Assembly: GCF_040536835.1 (NCBI RefSeq)
Contig: NZ_CP159578.1
Coordinates: 3,348,001 to 3,412,000, forward strand
Source: Salinicola endophyticus
Lineage (GTDB): Bacteria > Pseudomonadota > Gammaproteobacteria > Pseudomonadales > Halomonadaceae
Direction of reading: 5' to 3'
DNA: 64,000 nucleotides
How positions within the stretch are numbered: position 1 is the first letter of the stretch; every line of letters begins with the position of its first letter. The notes below the pieces were generated by a model. The model did no database searches. It was given only the letters and a program-made list of their open reading frames with translations, and was not told the origin of the DNA. Shown here piece by piece: positions 9,595 to 18,919 of the stretch. Made by a program: the position numbers and the translations under genes.

Positions 9595-10977
9595 ATGCCC
9601 GCCCCGACGCCCCAGGCCCTCTCCGTCAGCGATCTCAACCGCCAGGCCCGCCAGATGCTGGAGCGCGGCTTCGGCGACTGCTGGGTCGAGGGCGAGATCT
9701 CGGGGCTGGCGCGCCCCGCTTCCGGCCATCTCTATTTCACCCTCAAGGATGCCCGGGCGCAGCTGCGCTGTGCCTTCTTCCGCAACCGCGCCAGCCTCTC
9801 CCGCGTGGCGCTGAAGGATGGCGATCGCATCAAGGTGCGCGGGCGGGTGTCGATCTTCGAGCCGCGCGGCGACTATCAGTTGATCGTCGATGCGGTGCAG
9901 GCGAGCGGCGAAGGCGAGCTGATGGCGGCCTATGAGCGGCTCAAGCGTCAGCTGGAGGCCGAGGGCGTGTTCGCCAATGCGCGTGCCCTGCCCTACCCGC
10001 CGCGCCATCTGGCGCTGATCACCTCGCCAAGCGGCGCGGCGATCCGCGATGTGCTGGCGGTGCTCGCGGCGCGCTGGCCGCTGACCCGGGTGAGCCTGTT
10101 CCCGACGCCGGTGCAGGGGCGCGAGGCGCCGCCGGCGCTGATCCGTGCACTCGCACTGGTCAACCGCCAGGCGCGGCGGGACGCCGAGACGCCGGTCGCG
10201 GAGCGGACGCCGGGCGCCCCCGAGCCGTTCGATGCCGTGCTGATCACCCGCGGCGGCGGCAGCCTGGAGGATCTATGGGCGTTCAATGACGAGCATCTGG
10301 CACGGGCGATCTTTCATTCGCGCCTGCCAGTGCTGGCCGCCATCGGCCACGAGGTGGACTTCACCCTGGCCGAGTTCGCCGCCGACCTGCGCGCGCCGAC
10401 CCCCTCGGCGGCAGCGGAGCGGCTGGTGCCGGACCGCCGCGAGCTGAGCGCAGGGCTGGCCCAGCAGCGCGCCCGGCTGGTGCGCGCCTGGCAGCGGCGT
10501 GCGGATGCCGAGTCGCAGCGTCTGGACCATCTGCGCGCGCGGCTGCGCCACCCCGGCGAGCGGCTGGCTCAGCAGCGTCAGCATCTGGACGGGCTGGAGC
10601 GGCGCCTGCGGCTGGCGATGCGCCAGCGCCTGCAGCAGGAGCGCCAGCGCTACGACGCCACCCAGCGCCGCTTTACCCTGCTCGACCCCAGCCGCACCCT
10701 GGGCCAGGCCCGTGAGCGGGTCGAGCATCTGCAGGCCCGCCTCGAAGCTGCCCAGCAGATGCGGCTGCGCCAGGAGCGCCAGCGGCTCGAAGGGGTCGCG
10801 CGGGAGCTCAACGCGGTCAGCCCGCTGGCGGTGTTGGGGCGCGGCTACGCCATCCTGCAGGATGACAGCGGCCAGGTGATCCGCGCCGCCAGCCAGACCC
10901 AGCCAGGCCAGACGCTCACCGCCCGCCTCGGCGAAGGGCGTCTGAAGCTGGAAGTGAAGCGGCGCCTGAAGCGCTGA
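9595..10977 (+). CDS. xseA: Exodeoxyribonuclease VII large subunit
   Basis: XseA (460 residues) is the catalytic subunit of exonuclease VII, which degrades single-stranded DNA in repair. The N-terminal OB fold reads WVEGEISGLARPASGHLYFT. The catalytic domain carries ITSPSGAAIRDVLAVLAARW, VLITRGGGSLEDLWAFND and the Asp-containing IGHEVDFTLAEFAADLRAPT. A long Arg/Gln-rich coiled coil and GRGYAILQDDSGQVI at the C-terminus are typical. The small subunit gene xseB is not in the window. Its stop codon lies inside a CGCTGAAG/CTTCAGCG hairpin (10972-10995) that lacks a U-run. Confidence 0.96.
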   Translation: MPAPTPQALSVSDLNRQARQMLERGFGDCWVEGEISGLARPASGHLYFTLKDARAQLRCAFFRNRASLSRVALKDGDRIKVRGRVSIFEPRGDYQLIVDAVQASGEGELMAAYERLKRQLEAEGVFANARALPYPPRHLALITSPSGAAIRDVLAVLAARWPLTRVSLFPTPVQGREAPPALIRALALVNRQARRDAETPVAERTPGAPEPFDAVLITRGGGSLEDLWAFNDEHLARAIFHSRLPVLAAIGHEVDFTLAEFAADLRAPTPSAAAERLVPDRRELSAGLAQQRARLVRAWQRRADAESQRLDHLRARLRHPGERLAQQRQHLDGLERRLRLAMRQRLQQERQRYDATQRRFTLLDPSRTLGQARERVEHLQARLEAAQQMRLRQERQRLEGVARELNAVSPLAVLGRGYAILQDDSGQVIRAASQTQPGQTLTARLGEGRLKLEVKRRLKR

Positions 10978-11034
10978 AGGGCCGCCTCTTCAGCGGCTCC
11001 CGCCTCGCCCCCAACCCACACTCACGCTGACGTG

Positions 11035-11847
11035 TCAGACACGCGCCGGGCGCTGCGCCGGATCACCCGGCTGCACGAGATGGATACGCGTACCCCCTTC
11101 CCCCGCGCCGAGCCCCGGCTTGAGCCGCTGCTCGCCGTCGTAGTGGCCGCCGTTCTGGCGCCGGTAGGCAATCGGCGCATCGCTGAACAGCCCCGCCAGA
11201 CGCCGCTCGAGGTCCAACGCGACCTGCTGCCAGCCGGCTTCGTCCAGGCGGTCGCTCGAATAGACCGGAAACGGCGGCATGACCGTCAGACCGGGATAGA
11301 ACAGCGTGCCGTGGTGAATCGGCCACAGAATCTCCTCCAGGCTGCCGTTGACCCCGCGCTCGCTGTAGTGCGGTGCGCGCCCGCCGATCGGTACCATCAG
11401 CATGGCGCGGCGCCCGGCCAGCATGCCCTCACCGTAGCGGTCACCCCAGCGCTCGCCACCATGCTCACCCACGCCATAGGCAAAGCCGAAGGCGAAGACC
11501 CGGTCGACCCAGCCCTTGAGGATCGCCGGCATGCCGAACCACCACAGCGGAAAACTGAACAGCACCGCATCGGCCCACAGCAGCTTCTGCTGCTCGGCGG
11601 CGATATCGGTCGTCTGCGTATCGCTGGCGTAGGCGTGGCGGGACTCGGCGATATAGCGCAGCCGCTCGGCATCGAACGTCTCGGTGAAATCCTCGCGGTC
11701 GGCGAGTGTCTTCCAGCGCATGGCGTAGAGGTCGGAGACCTGCACCTCGTGCCCCTGCGCTTCGAGAGTGGCAACCGCCAGGTCTTTAAGCGCGCTGGTC
11801 AGTGACTGCGGTTCGGGGTGGGCGTGGATGATCAGAATATGGGACAT
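11035..11847 (-). CDS. NQO1-like NAD(P)H:quinone oxidoreductase, flavodoxin fold
   Basis: The 270-residue protein belongs to the flavodoxin-like quinone-reductase family (Pfam Flavodoxin_2). It opens with HILIIHAHPEPQSLTSALKD, where the HPEPQS loop binds the flavin phosphate, and has FSFPLWWFGMPAILKGWVDR, the hallmark FMN/FAD-binding motif, followed by GGERWG. It probably reduces quinones by two electrons in the cytoplasm, protecting against redox cycling. The C-terminus carries a Gly/Pro/Arg-rich tail beyond the usual fold. Of the TTG at 11853 and the ATG at 11847 I take the ATG, with AAGG 8 bases upstream. The divergent LysR gene is the likely regulator. Confidence 0.88.
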   Translation of the reverse strand: MSHILIIHAHPEPQSLTSALKDLAVATLEAQGHEVQVSDLYAMRWKTLADREDFTETFDAERLRYIAESRHAYASDTQTTDIAAEQQKLLWADAVLFSFPLWWFGMPAILKGWVDRVFAFGFAYGVGEHGGERWGDRYGEGMLAGRRAMLMVPIGGRAPHYSERGVNGSLEEILWPIHHGTLFYPGLTVMPPFPVYSSDRLDEAGWQQVALDLERRLAGLFSDAPIAYRRQNGGHYDGEQRLKPGLGAGEGGTRIHLVQPGDPAQRPARV

Positions 11848-11955
11848 GGTCAATACCTTATGAGTGGCGCCCCGCTAGCGAGGGGTTCGACCACGATCTT
11901 GCCGCCGGCTCTGGTATCTTTGAAATCGGATATTTTATGACCAGGTATAAACCGA

Positions 11956-12891
11956 ATGGATATCGAGCGACTGGATCTCAATCTGCTGGTGACCCTGGAT
12001 ACCCTGCTGGCGGAGCGTAACGTCAGCCGCGCCGCCCAGCGCCTGCATCTCAGCCAGCCGGCGATCTCCACCCGCCTGACCCGGCTGCGTGAACTGCTGG
12101 GCGACCCGCTGCTGCTGCCCGCCCCGCGCGGCATGATCCCGACCCAGCGCGCGCTGGAGCTGCAGGCGCCGCTGCACGCCGCGCTCGAGAGCGTGCGCCA
12201 GGTGGTGGCCAGCACCAGCCCCTTCGACCCTGCCACCGCCCGCGCCACGGTGACCCTCGCCGCCAGCGACTACGTGCAGTACGCGGTGCTGCTGCCGCTG
12301 GCCCTGGCGCTGAGCCAAGAGGCCCCTGGGCTGACGATCGCCTGGCGCACGCTGGACCATACCGCGCTGGCGGCGCAGATGGCCCGCGGCGAGGTCGACC
12401 TGGCGCTGACGATGCCAGAGATGGCCCCGGAGACCCTGCGCATGCGCAGGCTCTACCACGAGCACTACGTGGCCATCGCCCGCGCCGGGCACCCCGAGGT
12501 GAGCGGTCCGCTCGATCTCGACACCTTCTGCGCGCTAGAGCACGTCATCGTCTCGCCCCAGGGTGGTGGCTTCCGCGGGCCGGTGGACGACACCCTGGCG
12601 GCGATCGGCCGGCAGCGCCGTGTGGCGCTCTCGGCGCCGGGGTTTCTGGTCGTTCCGGAGATCGTGGCGCGCAGCGAGCTGCTCGCCCTGGTGCCCTCGC
12701 GGGTTACAGTCGGGCGAGCCGAACAACTGCAGCGGCTGGCGCCACCGCTGATCGTGCCCGGCTTCGACATGGCCCTGCTGTGGCATGAGCGCACCACCAC
12801 CCACCCGCTACAGCGCTGGCTGCGTCAGCGCCTCGCGGATCTGGTTCAGGCTGCCTCGGGGCAGCCGGCTGGGCCGGAAAGCGGTGTTTAG
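11956..12891 (+). CDS. LysR-family transcriptional regulator
   Basis: A 311-residue LysR regulator. Its N-terminal HTH reads LDLNLLVTLDTLLAERNVSRAAQRLHLSQPAIS in overlap, a classic LTTR signature; a linker helix and a periplasmic-binding-protein-like effector domain (about 90-300) follow. The spacing and divergence from the quinone-oxidoreductase gene (108 bp between starts) is the usual LTTR arrangement, so it probably activates that gene and represses itself. The effector is unknown. After the TAG the DNA has imperfect purine-rich repeats of about 14-15 bp (12892-12945). Confidence 0.92.
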   Translation: MDIERLDLNLLVTLDTLLAERNVSRAAQRLHLSQPAISTRLTRLRELLGDPLLLPAPRGMIPTQRALELQAPLHAALESVRQVVASTSPFDPATARATVTLAASDYVQYAVLLPLALALSQEAPGLTIAWRTLDHTALAAQMARGEVDLALTMPEMAPETLRMRRLYHEHYVAIARAGHPEVSGPLDLDTFCALEHVIVSPQGGGFRGPVDDTLAAIGRQRRVALSAPGFLVVPEIVARSELLALVPSRVTVGRAEQLQRLAPPLIVPGFDMALLWHERTTTHPLQRWLRQRLADLVQAASGQPAGPESGV

Positions 12892-12964
12892 CGTGAGAGG
12901 GTCGTAGAACGAGAGGCGTAGAGCAGGAGGCGTAAAGAGAGATATGGCGTGAAGCATCAAGAGA

Positions 12965-12988
12965 CGCCGGCGGCCAACACCGCCGGCG
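12965..12988. terminator. Shared terminator hairpin between lysR and glrR
   Basis: CGCCGGCGG (12965-12973) pairs with CCGCCGGCG (12980-12988) around CCAACA. It sits between two convergent genes and could serve both; neither side has a strong T-run, so termination may be incomplete. Confidence 0.5.
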
Positions 12989-12998
12989 CCGGATGCGC

Positions 12999-14429
<1,431 letters not shown>

Positions 14430-14533
14430 GAATGGACTCCTCCTGCCATCGCGCGGCCTGTCATCAGGACAGACCGGTCACGTTCGGTGTGACGGGACCG
14501 CGCGGGGTCTGAGCCGCCGCGCGAGCCGATGGC

Positions 14534-15070
14534 TCAGTCGCGTGAGTTGATCGTTCTTTCGATGTCGGTGAGCGCGTCGAGCTTGTCCGACATCTCCTTG
14601 AGCTGCTGTTTCAGCGCTTCGTTCTCGCGCTGGAGCGCCTGGTTGGCGCTGCCGCCCCCGCTGCTGCCGGCGCGCTGGGCATAGAGCTGGCGGCGCTTTT
14701 CCAGGTCGTTGAGCCACTGCTGCAAGAGCGGCTGCAGGCGCGTCGGTGCACTGCTGATACTCGCCTTGTAGAGGTCGGAGGCCCGGCGCCAGTCCTGGGG
14801 GGCATCCCATGCCAGCACCACCGCGCGTGCGGCCTTCTGATCCGCACGCGAGCCGTCCAGCCGCTCGAGCATCATCTCGCGCCACTCGGCGTCGCCGCGC
14901 TGGGCATCGAGCCCGAAGGCGACCCAGGAGTCGAGCAGGCAGACGTTGTCGGCAAAGGTGGGCAGCTCGCCGCAGCCCGGGGGCGGCGCGTCGGTTTCGG
15001 CCAGCGACTGGCAGCCGCTGAGCAGGGCCAGTGCGGCCAGTGCCAGCACACCCTTCATTCGCATGGTCAT
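14534..15070 (-). CDS. qseG: QseG-like outer-membrane lipoprotein of the GlrK/GlrR system
   Basis: This 178-residue lipoprotein has an N-terminal signal and the lipobox LALLSGC, so Cys20 would be lipidated. The C-terminal third is a coiled coil (ALQRENEALKQQLKEMSDKL). In enterobacteria QseG (YfhG) sits between glrK and glrR and binds the periplasmic part of GlrK to raise its activity; the position and build here are the same, although sequence similarity seems modest. Its ATG overlaps the glrK stop (ATGA at 15067-15070), indicating translational coupling. Alternative starts at residues 3 and 5 would change little. Confidence 0.85.
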   Translation of the reverse strand: MTMRMKGVLALAALALLSGCQSLAETDAPPPGCGELPTFADNVCLLDSWVAFGLDAQRGDAEWREMMLERLDGSRADQKAARAVVLAWDAPQDWRRASDLYKASISSAPTRLQPLLQQWLNDLEKRRQLYAQRAGSSGGGSANQALQRENEALKQQLKEMSDKLDALTDIERTINSRD

Positions 15071-16599
15071 GTCGTCGTCCTTGCGTCATGGGTCAGCGTG
15101 CCCGTGGAGCCGCTGACCTCGTTATCGTCGGCTGCCGGCTCGACCCAGGGCAGGGTCAGCCGGAAGCAGACCGGTAGTTCGGTATCCGCCACCAGGGCCA
15201 GATCGCCCTGCTGCAGGCGCGCGCAGTCGGCGGCGATCGAAAGCCCGATCCCCGAGCCCTTGAGCGGCCCCTTGCGCCGCGCGCTGCCCTGGTAGAACGC
15301 CTTGAACAGATGCTCGCGGTCGGCCTCGGCGATCGGCTCGCCGCTGTTGGCCACGTCGAGTGTCAGCCAGTCACGCTGCTGCGCCAGGCGGATGGTCAGG
15401 CGGCCGCCATCCTCGCCATAGGCGATGGCGTTGGAGATCAGGTTGTCGAGGACCCGCGCGGTGCGCTCGCGGTCGGCCTGCCAGATCAGCGGGTGGTGCG
15501 GGCTGGTCACCTGCATCCCCTTGCTGTCCAGCGCCAGACGATGCTTGGCCAGCACCTCCTGGATCACCGTGGCGAGATCGAAGCGGGTTACCGTCACGCA
15601 GCGACTGTTCTGCAGCAGGTTGTAGTCGAGCAGTTGCTCGATCAGGCGCTGCAGCTCCTGGCCGTTGTCGTCGATCAGCCCGACGATCTCGTCCTGGCGC
15701 TCGTTGAGCTCGCCGGCGACCCCGTCGGAGAGCAGCGCGGTGCCCTCGCGGATACTCGCCAGCGGGGTCTTGAGTTCGTGCGACATGTGACGCAGGAACT
15801 GCTGCTTCTGGGCCTCCAGCTCGGAGAGCCGCTGGGCCAGCCAGGTCAGGCGCTCGCCCAGCTGGACCAGCTCCGCCGGGCCCTGGATACGCACCGGCGT
15901 GGTCTCCGGTTCACCGCTGCCCAGCCCGAAGATACGCTGTTCGAGCTGGCGGATGGGGCGCGTGATCAGCCAGGTGAAGAACAGCATCAGCATCAGGCTG
16001 GCGGAGACCAGCGCCGCCGACTGCATCCACAGCCGTGCCTTCACCGCATTGGCCTGCTGGCGGATGTTGGCGATGCGCTCATCGATCAGGGTGTTGGTCG
16101 CCTCGCGCACGGCGTCGGATTCGCTGGCGAAGCCGGAGAAGCGATCGAGGAAGGTGTCCATGTCGTCGCTGGGCATGTGCGGCAGCACCGCGAGCTGGGC
16201 GTAGCGCGCGGACAGCGACTGGAAATCGGGATTGTCAGCCATCAGCGCACGGTGCTGAGCCAGCAGTTCGCCGAACTGGCGCGACTTCTCGTTGTAGATG
16301 TCGCGCAGCCCCTCCTCCTCGATCACCGCGTACTGGCGCGCGCTGCGCTCCATCTGCAGCGCCAGCGAGCTGAGCATGCGCGCACGGCGGGTCTCTTCCA
16401 CCGCCTGTCGCGCGCTCTGGTCGGCCAGCGAGGAGAGTTGGGACAGCGCCTGGCCGGCCTGGAACATGAGGATGGCGATCGGCAGCATGACGAAGAGAAA
16501 CGCCAGCAGTACCAGTTGCATCAGTGAGCGCGGGCGCCAGCGCCGGGAGAGCTCGGAAGTCATAAGCGTGGCTCTGTGCAGGAGGCCCATTCGAGTCAT
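15067..16599 (-). CDS. glrK: Sensor histidine kinase GlrK (QseE)
   Basis: The kinase senses envelope conditions and phosphorylates GlrR. TM1 spans about residues 27-50, a periplasmic helical sensor domain follows, TM2 is about 192-213 (SLMLMLFFTWLITRP), then a HAMP domain, the H-box FLRHMSHELKTPLASIREG (His274), N-box RVLDNLISNAIAYGEDGG, and G-boxes ending GSGIGLSIAADCARLQQG. The frame is open to 16878, but that extension covers a terminator and stem-loops. I chose the ATG at 16599 (510 residues); the ATG at 16563 gives 498, and neither has a strong ribosome site. E. coli GlrK has 475. Confidence 0.93.
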   Translation of the reverse strand: MTRMGLLHRATLMTSELSRRWRPRSLMQLVLLAFLFVMLPIAILMFQAGQALSQLSSLADQSARQAVEETRRARMLSSLALQMERSARQYAVIEEEGLRDIYNEKSRQFGELLAQHRALMADNPDFQSLSARYAQLAVLPHMPSDDMDTFLDRFSGFASESDAVREATNTLIDERIANIRQQANAVKARLWMQSAALVSASLMLMLFFTWLITRPIRQLEQRIFGLGSGEPETTPVRIQGPAELVQLGERLTWLAQRLSELEAQKQQFLRHMSHELKTPLASIREGTALLSDGVAGELNERQDEIVGLIDDNGQELQRLIEQLLDYNLLQNSRCVTVTRFDLATVIQEVLAKHRLALDSKGMQVTSPHHPLIWQADRERTARVLDNLISNAIAYGEDGGRLTIRLAQQRDWLTLDVANSGEPIAEADREHLFKAFYQGSARRKGPLKGSGIGLSIAADCARLQQGDLALVADTELPVCFRLTLPWVEPAADDNEVSGSTGTLTHDARTTT

Positions 16600-16688
16600 G
16601 GATCGTTCCGCAAGGATAACATTTTTATTGAATGCCCATGCGGCGACACGGGCGACCCGCCTCGGCCGTACCGGCCGTAAAATTCGGT

Positions 16689-16760
16689 AGCCGCAGAAAA
16701 CCCGACAGCCGCAAAAATCCAGCAACCGCAGAGAACCCGGCGGCCACAAAAAAAGAGGGC
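16689..16760. repeat. Imperfect 18-bp tandem repeat, four units
   Basis: Units at 16689, 16707, 16725 and 16743 follow the pattern A(G)CCGCA-GAAA-CCCG; the last is the most diverged and runs into the terminator hairpin. The array lies between the non-coding RNA terminator and glrK, in the glrK leader region. No coding function is apparent. Confidence 0.6.
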
Positions 16761-16775
16761 CGGCAGAGCCGGCCC
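16748..16775 (-). terminator. Strong Rho-independent terminator upstream of glrK
   Basis: On the minus strand GGGCCGGC-TCT-GCCGGCCC is followed by TCTTTTTTT. This is the best terminator in the region and there is no protein gene upstream for it to end, which is the main evidence that a separate short RNA is made between the sigma-54 promoter and glrK. Confidence 0.88.
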
Positions 16776-17188
16776 AAGGTACGCAGGGAACTGAAGGGTT
16801 ACTGGAACGCCCTTGAAAAACTGCCTGAATCAGCTGTTCGAAGGCGTTCCGCGGGCCGTGAGGCCCCTGGAACCGCAATCACGACATTGGCCAATCAGGG
16901 GCTGTCGTGATGCGTGGCGGCGAACCGCCTGTCCCAGTCCTGAACCGGTCGCCACAGCGGCCGGTCATCATGGGTCCCCTCGCAGGAGGGGGAAGGCATC
17001 CTTGCCGGGGCATCCTTGCCCTAATGGTGCGTCTCCTTGCCCGCAGGCCGCACCCGTCTCATCGCAACCTAAGTCACACATCGCGTGGAGCGGACGCTCT
17101 CAAGCTCACCGGGCCCGGCACAGGGTGATGATGGGCCGCGGCGAGACTCGATGAGACAAGCTCGGAAGACTCGTCTCGTCGCTCTCGG
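16776..17188 (-). ncRNA. Candidate structured non-coding RNA in the glmY position
   Basis: The minus strand from just after the sigma-54 promoter to the terminator has no convincing reading frame but several inverted repeats. ATCACGACA/TGTCGTGAT (16878-16886 with 16903-16911), a GGGCC/GGCCC hairpin near 16855, and GGAACGCC-TT/AAGGCGTTCC (16804-16814 with 16841-16850) are all stacked within the last 165 nt before the terminator. In enterobacteria glmY, an sRNA driven by sigma-54 and GlrR, lies directly upstream of glrK. Position, promoter and terminator fit the same logic, but I see no GlmY sequence similarity, and the interval (about 440 nt) is longer than GlmY, so processing or a second internal start would be needed. 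Confidence 0.45.
16995..17022. repeat. 14-bp direct repeat, two tandem copies
   Basis: GGCATCCTTGCCGG is followed immediately by GGCATCCTTGCCCT, inside the candidate non-coding RNA region. A third, weaker CTCCTTGCCC follows at about 17031-17040. Confidence 0.55.
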
Positions 17189-17198
17189 TAAATGATAT

Positions 17199-17215
17199 AG
17201 CCAGGGGCGTGCCAG
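17199..17215 (-). promoter_or_regulatory. Sigma-54 (RpoN) promoter upstream of glrK
   Basis: The minus strand reads CTGGCACG-CCCC-TGGCT. The -24 GG and -12 GC are separated by exactly 10 bases as RpoN requires, and the -24 box is a perfect match to YTGGCACG; the -12 box differs from TTGCW at one base. Transcription would start near 17188 and run towards glrK. The flanking DNA upstream is AT-rich with an 18-bp palindrome, as expected for an activator or IHF region. Confidence 0.7.
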
Positions 17216-17234
17216 TTTTTTATTTTTCATTTAA

Positions 17235-17252
17235 AATCATAAACTTATGATT
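17235..17252. promoter_or_regulatory. 18-bp palindrome upstream of the sigma-54 promoter
   Basis: AATCATAA-AC-TTATGATT is a perfect inverted repeat 20 bp upstream of the -24 box. Outside it, CGTGCCA (17208-17214) and TGGCACG (17252-17258) form a second inverted pair. The spacing is suitable for a dimeric regulator; which one cannot be told from sequence. Confidence 0.5.
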
Positions 17253-17392
17253 GGCACGAAAGACCAGGGTACGGCCCGGGAACGGCCGACGGCGAAAATC
17301 ATGCAGATCAACACGGAAAAACGTCGCCGATAGCCGACGATTTTTTGAAGGATTCCCGAAAGATCAATAATATCAACAGGATATAAAGTCTC

Positions 17393-17424
17393 AAAAAAGA
17401 GACGGCCCCGGCCGGAACCGGGGC
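17393..17424 (-). terminator. Rho-independent terminator of argA
   Basis: On the minus strand GCCCCGG-TTCCGG-CCGGGGC is followed by CGTCTCTTTTTTGA. It lies about 80 bp past the argA stop, beyond the 21-bp tandem repeats. A second, weaker hairpin CGTCG/CGACG with T-runs on both strands lies at about 17321-17346. Confidence 0.85.
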
Positions 17425-17443
17425 TGAAAGGTGTCTCTTTCCC

Positions 17444-17520
17444 GCGACTTCAACTACATCTATAGCGACTTCAACCACCTCTATAGCAACTTCAACCACA
17501 TCTACAGCGACTTCAACAGC
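17444..17520. repeat. 21-bp tandem repeat spanning the argA stop codon
   Basis: Units start at 17444, 17465, 17486 and 17507 (last partial) with consensus GCGACTTCAACCACATCTATA on the plus strand. The argA stop (CTA at 17502-17504) lies in the third unit, and because the unit is 21 bp the next two copies carry in-frame TAG codons as well. The array is a duplication of the gene's own 3' end. Confidence 0.9.
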
Positions 17521-18812
17521 ACCTTGGAGCGTCGCGCCTGATTGTAGGCCTCGCGCTTGAGGCTCGGCAGCGACTCGGTGGTGGAGAGCTCGAAACCACG
17601 CTCGAAGAACCAGTGCGTGGTGTGGGTGGTCAGGGCGAAGAGCTGGGTGAAGCCGTGGCGCCGGGCGCGGCGCTCGACCTCGCTGAGCAGGGTGTCGCCG
17701 CGGCTGCCGCGGCGGTAGTCGGTGTGCACGGCGAGACACGCAAGCTCCCCCATCGCCGCGTCGGGAAAGCGATGCAGCGCGGCGCAGCCGATGATCATGC
17801 CGTCACGCTCGATCACCACGTAGTCGTCGATCTCGTGCTCGAGCCGTTCGCGGGTCCGCGCCACCAGCATGCCCCGCGCCTCCAACGGCTTGAGCAGTGC
17901 CAACAGCCCGCCGACGTCGTCGAGCACCGCCTGGCGCAGCTGCTCGTAGCGGTTCTGGGTGATCATCGTGCCCACGCCGTCACGGGTGAAGAGCTCACCC
18001 AGCAGGGCGTCGTGGTCGTGCCAGGAGAGCAGGTGGGTACGCGCCACGCCGTGGCGGGCCGCCTCGCAGGCGGCGCCGAGATGCCGCCACAGCTCGCTGC
18101 CGGGGTCGGCCTGCTGGCGCAGGCTCTCGCCCTGGGCAGGGCCGAGCTGGCGCTGCAGCCGGCCGTCGTCGTCATGCAGCCCCGCCGACTCGCCGAGCAG
18201 AATCAGCTTGTCGGCCTTCAGCGCCACGGCCACGTGCTGGGCGATATCGGCGGCGTCGAGATCGAACACCTCGCCGGTGCGCGAGTATCCCAGCGGCGGC
18301 AGGATCACCAGATTCCCGCCGGCGAGCAGGCTCTCGATCGCCTGGCTGCGCACCCGCCGCACCTCGCCGCTGTGGTCGAAATCGATGCCACCGCGCACAC
18401 CCAAGGGCTTGGCGGTGACCAGATTACCCGAGACCGCGGTGAGCTCGACCCCGTGCAGCGGCGTGTTGGGCAGCCCCAGCGAGAGATGCGCTTCGATATC
18501 CAGACGCTGGCGCGCCGCGATGCGCTCGACATGGTCCATGATGCCGCGGTGCGCCACCCAGCGCCCCTCGACCCGCTCCACCTCGATGCCTTCGGCCTCC
18601 AGCGCCGCGCTCACCTGCGGGCGGATGCCGTAGACCAGCACCAGGCGCACGCCGAGGGTGTGCAACAGCGCCAGATCCTGCAGCAGCTGGTCCCAGCGCG
18701 ACGACGCCATCGCCGCGCCTTCGATCAGGATGACGAACGTCTTGCCGCGGTGGGCATTGATATAGGGGGACGAGTTACGGAACCAGTCGACGAAGGGGAA
18801 ACGCGAATCCAA
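17502..18812 (-). CDS. argA: N-acetylglutamate synthase
   Basis: ArgA acetylates glutamate with acetyl-CoA, the first step of arginine synthesis. The 436 residues consist of an amino-acid-kinase-like domain (VDWFRNSSPYINAHRGKTFV, then LVLVYGIRPQVSAAL) that binds arginine as feedback inhibitor, and a C-terminal GNAT domain (GELACLAVHTDYRRGSRGD, then FALTTHTTHWFFERGF). The start is TTG at 18812 giving MDSRFPFVDWF, the usual ArgA N-terminus; no ATG fits. The last codons KSL-stop are the template of the tandem repeat that follows. Confidence 0.95.
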   Translation of the reverse strand: MDSRFPFVDWFRNSSPYINAHRGKTFVILIEGAAMASSRWDQLLQDLALLHTLGVRLVLVYGIRPQVSAALEAEGIEVERVEGRWVAHRGIMDHVERIAARQRLDIEAHLSLGLPNTPLHGVELTAVSGNLVTAKPLGVRGGIDFDHSGEVRRVRSQAIESLLAGGNLVILPPLGYSRTGEVFDLDAADIAQHVAVALKADKLILLGESAGLHDDDGRLQRQLGPAQGESLRQQADPGSELWRHLGAACEAARHGVARTHLLSWHDHDALLGELFTRDGVGTMITQNRYEQLRQAVLDDVGGLLALLKPLEARGMLVARTRERLEHEIDDYVVIERDGMIIGCAALHRFPDAAMGELACLAVHTDYRRGSRGDTLLSEVERRARRHGFTQLFALTTHTTHWFFERGFELSTTESLPSLKREAYNQARRSKVLLKSL

Positions 18813-18919
18813 TGGAGAGACGCTCCGGCAAGTGGGTTGGCTCGGGGGATCGAGCCATCACTATACCAGAGCGTCAGGCCCGCGCGTCGGCGCGGGTAAA
18901 GCCAGTTTTCGTACCAGCG

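Noticed and set aside
17252..17270. A plus-strand sigma-54 promoter (TTGGCACGAAAGACCAG)
   Set aside because: The -24 half is good but the -12 position reads CCA rather than GC, and no gene follows in that direction.
17432..17449. GlrR-type site TGTC-N10-GACT
   Set aside because: It differs from TGTC-N10-GACA by one base, lies about 220 bp from the promoter and its right half is part of the argA tandem repeat, so it may be chance.
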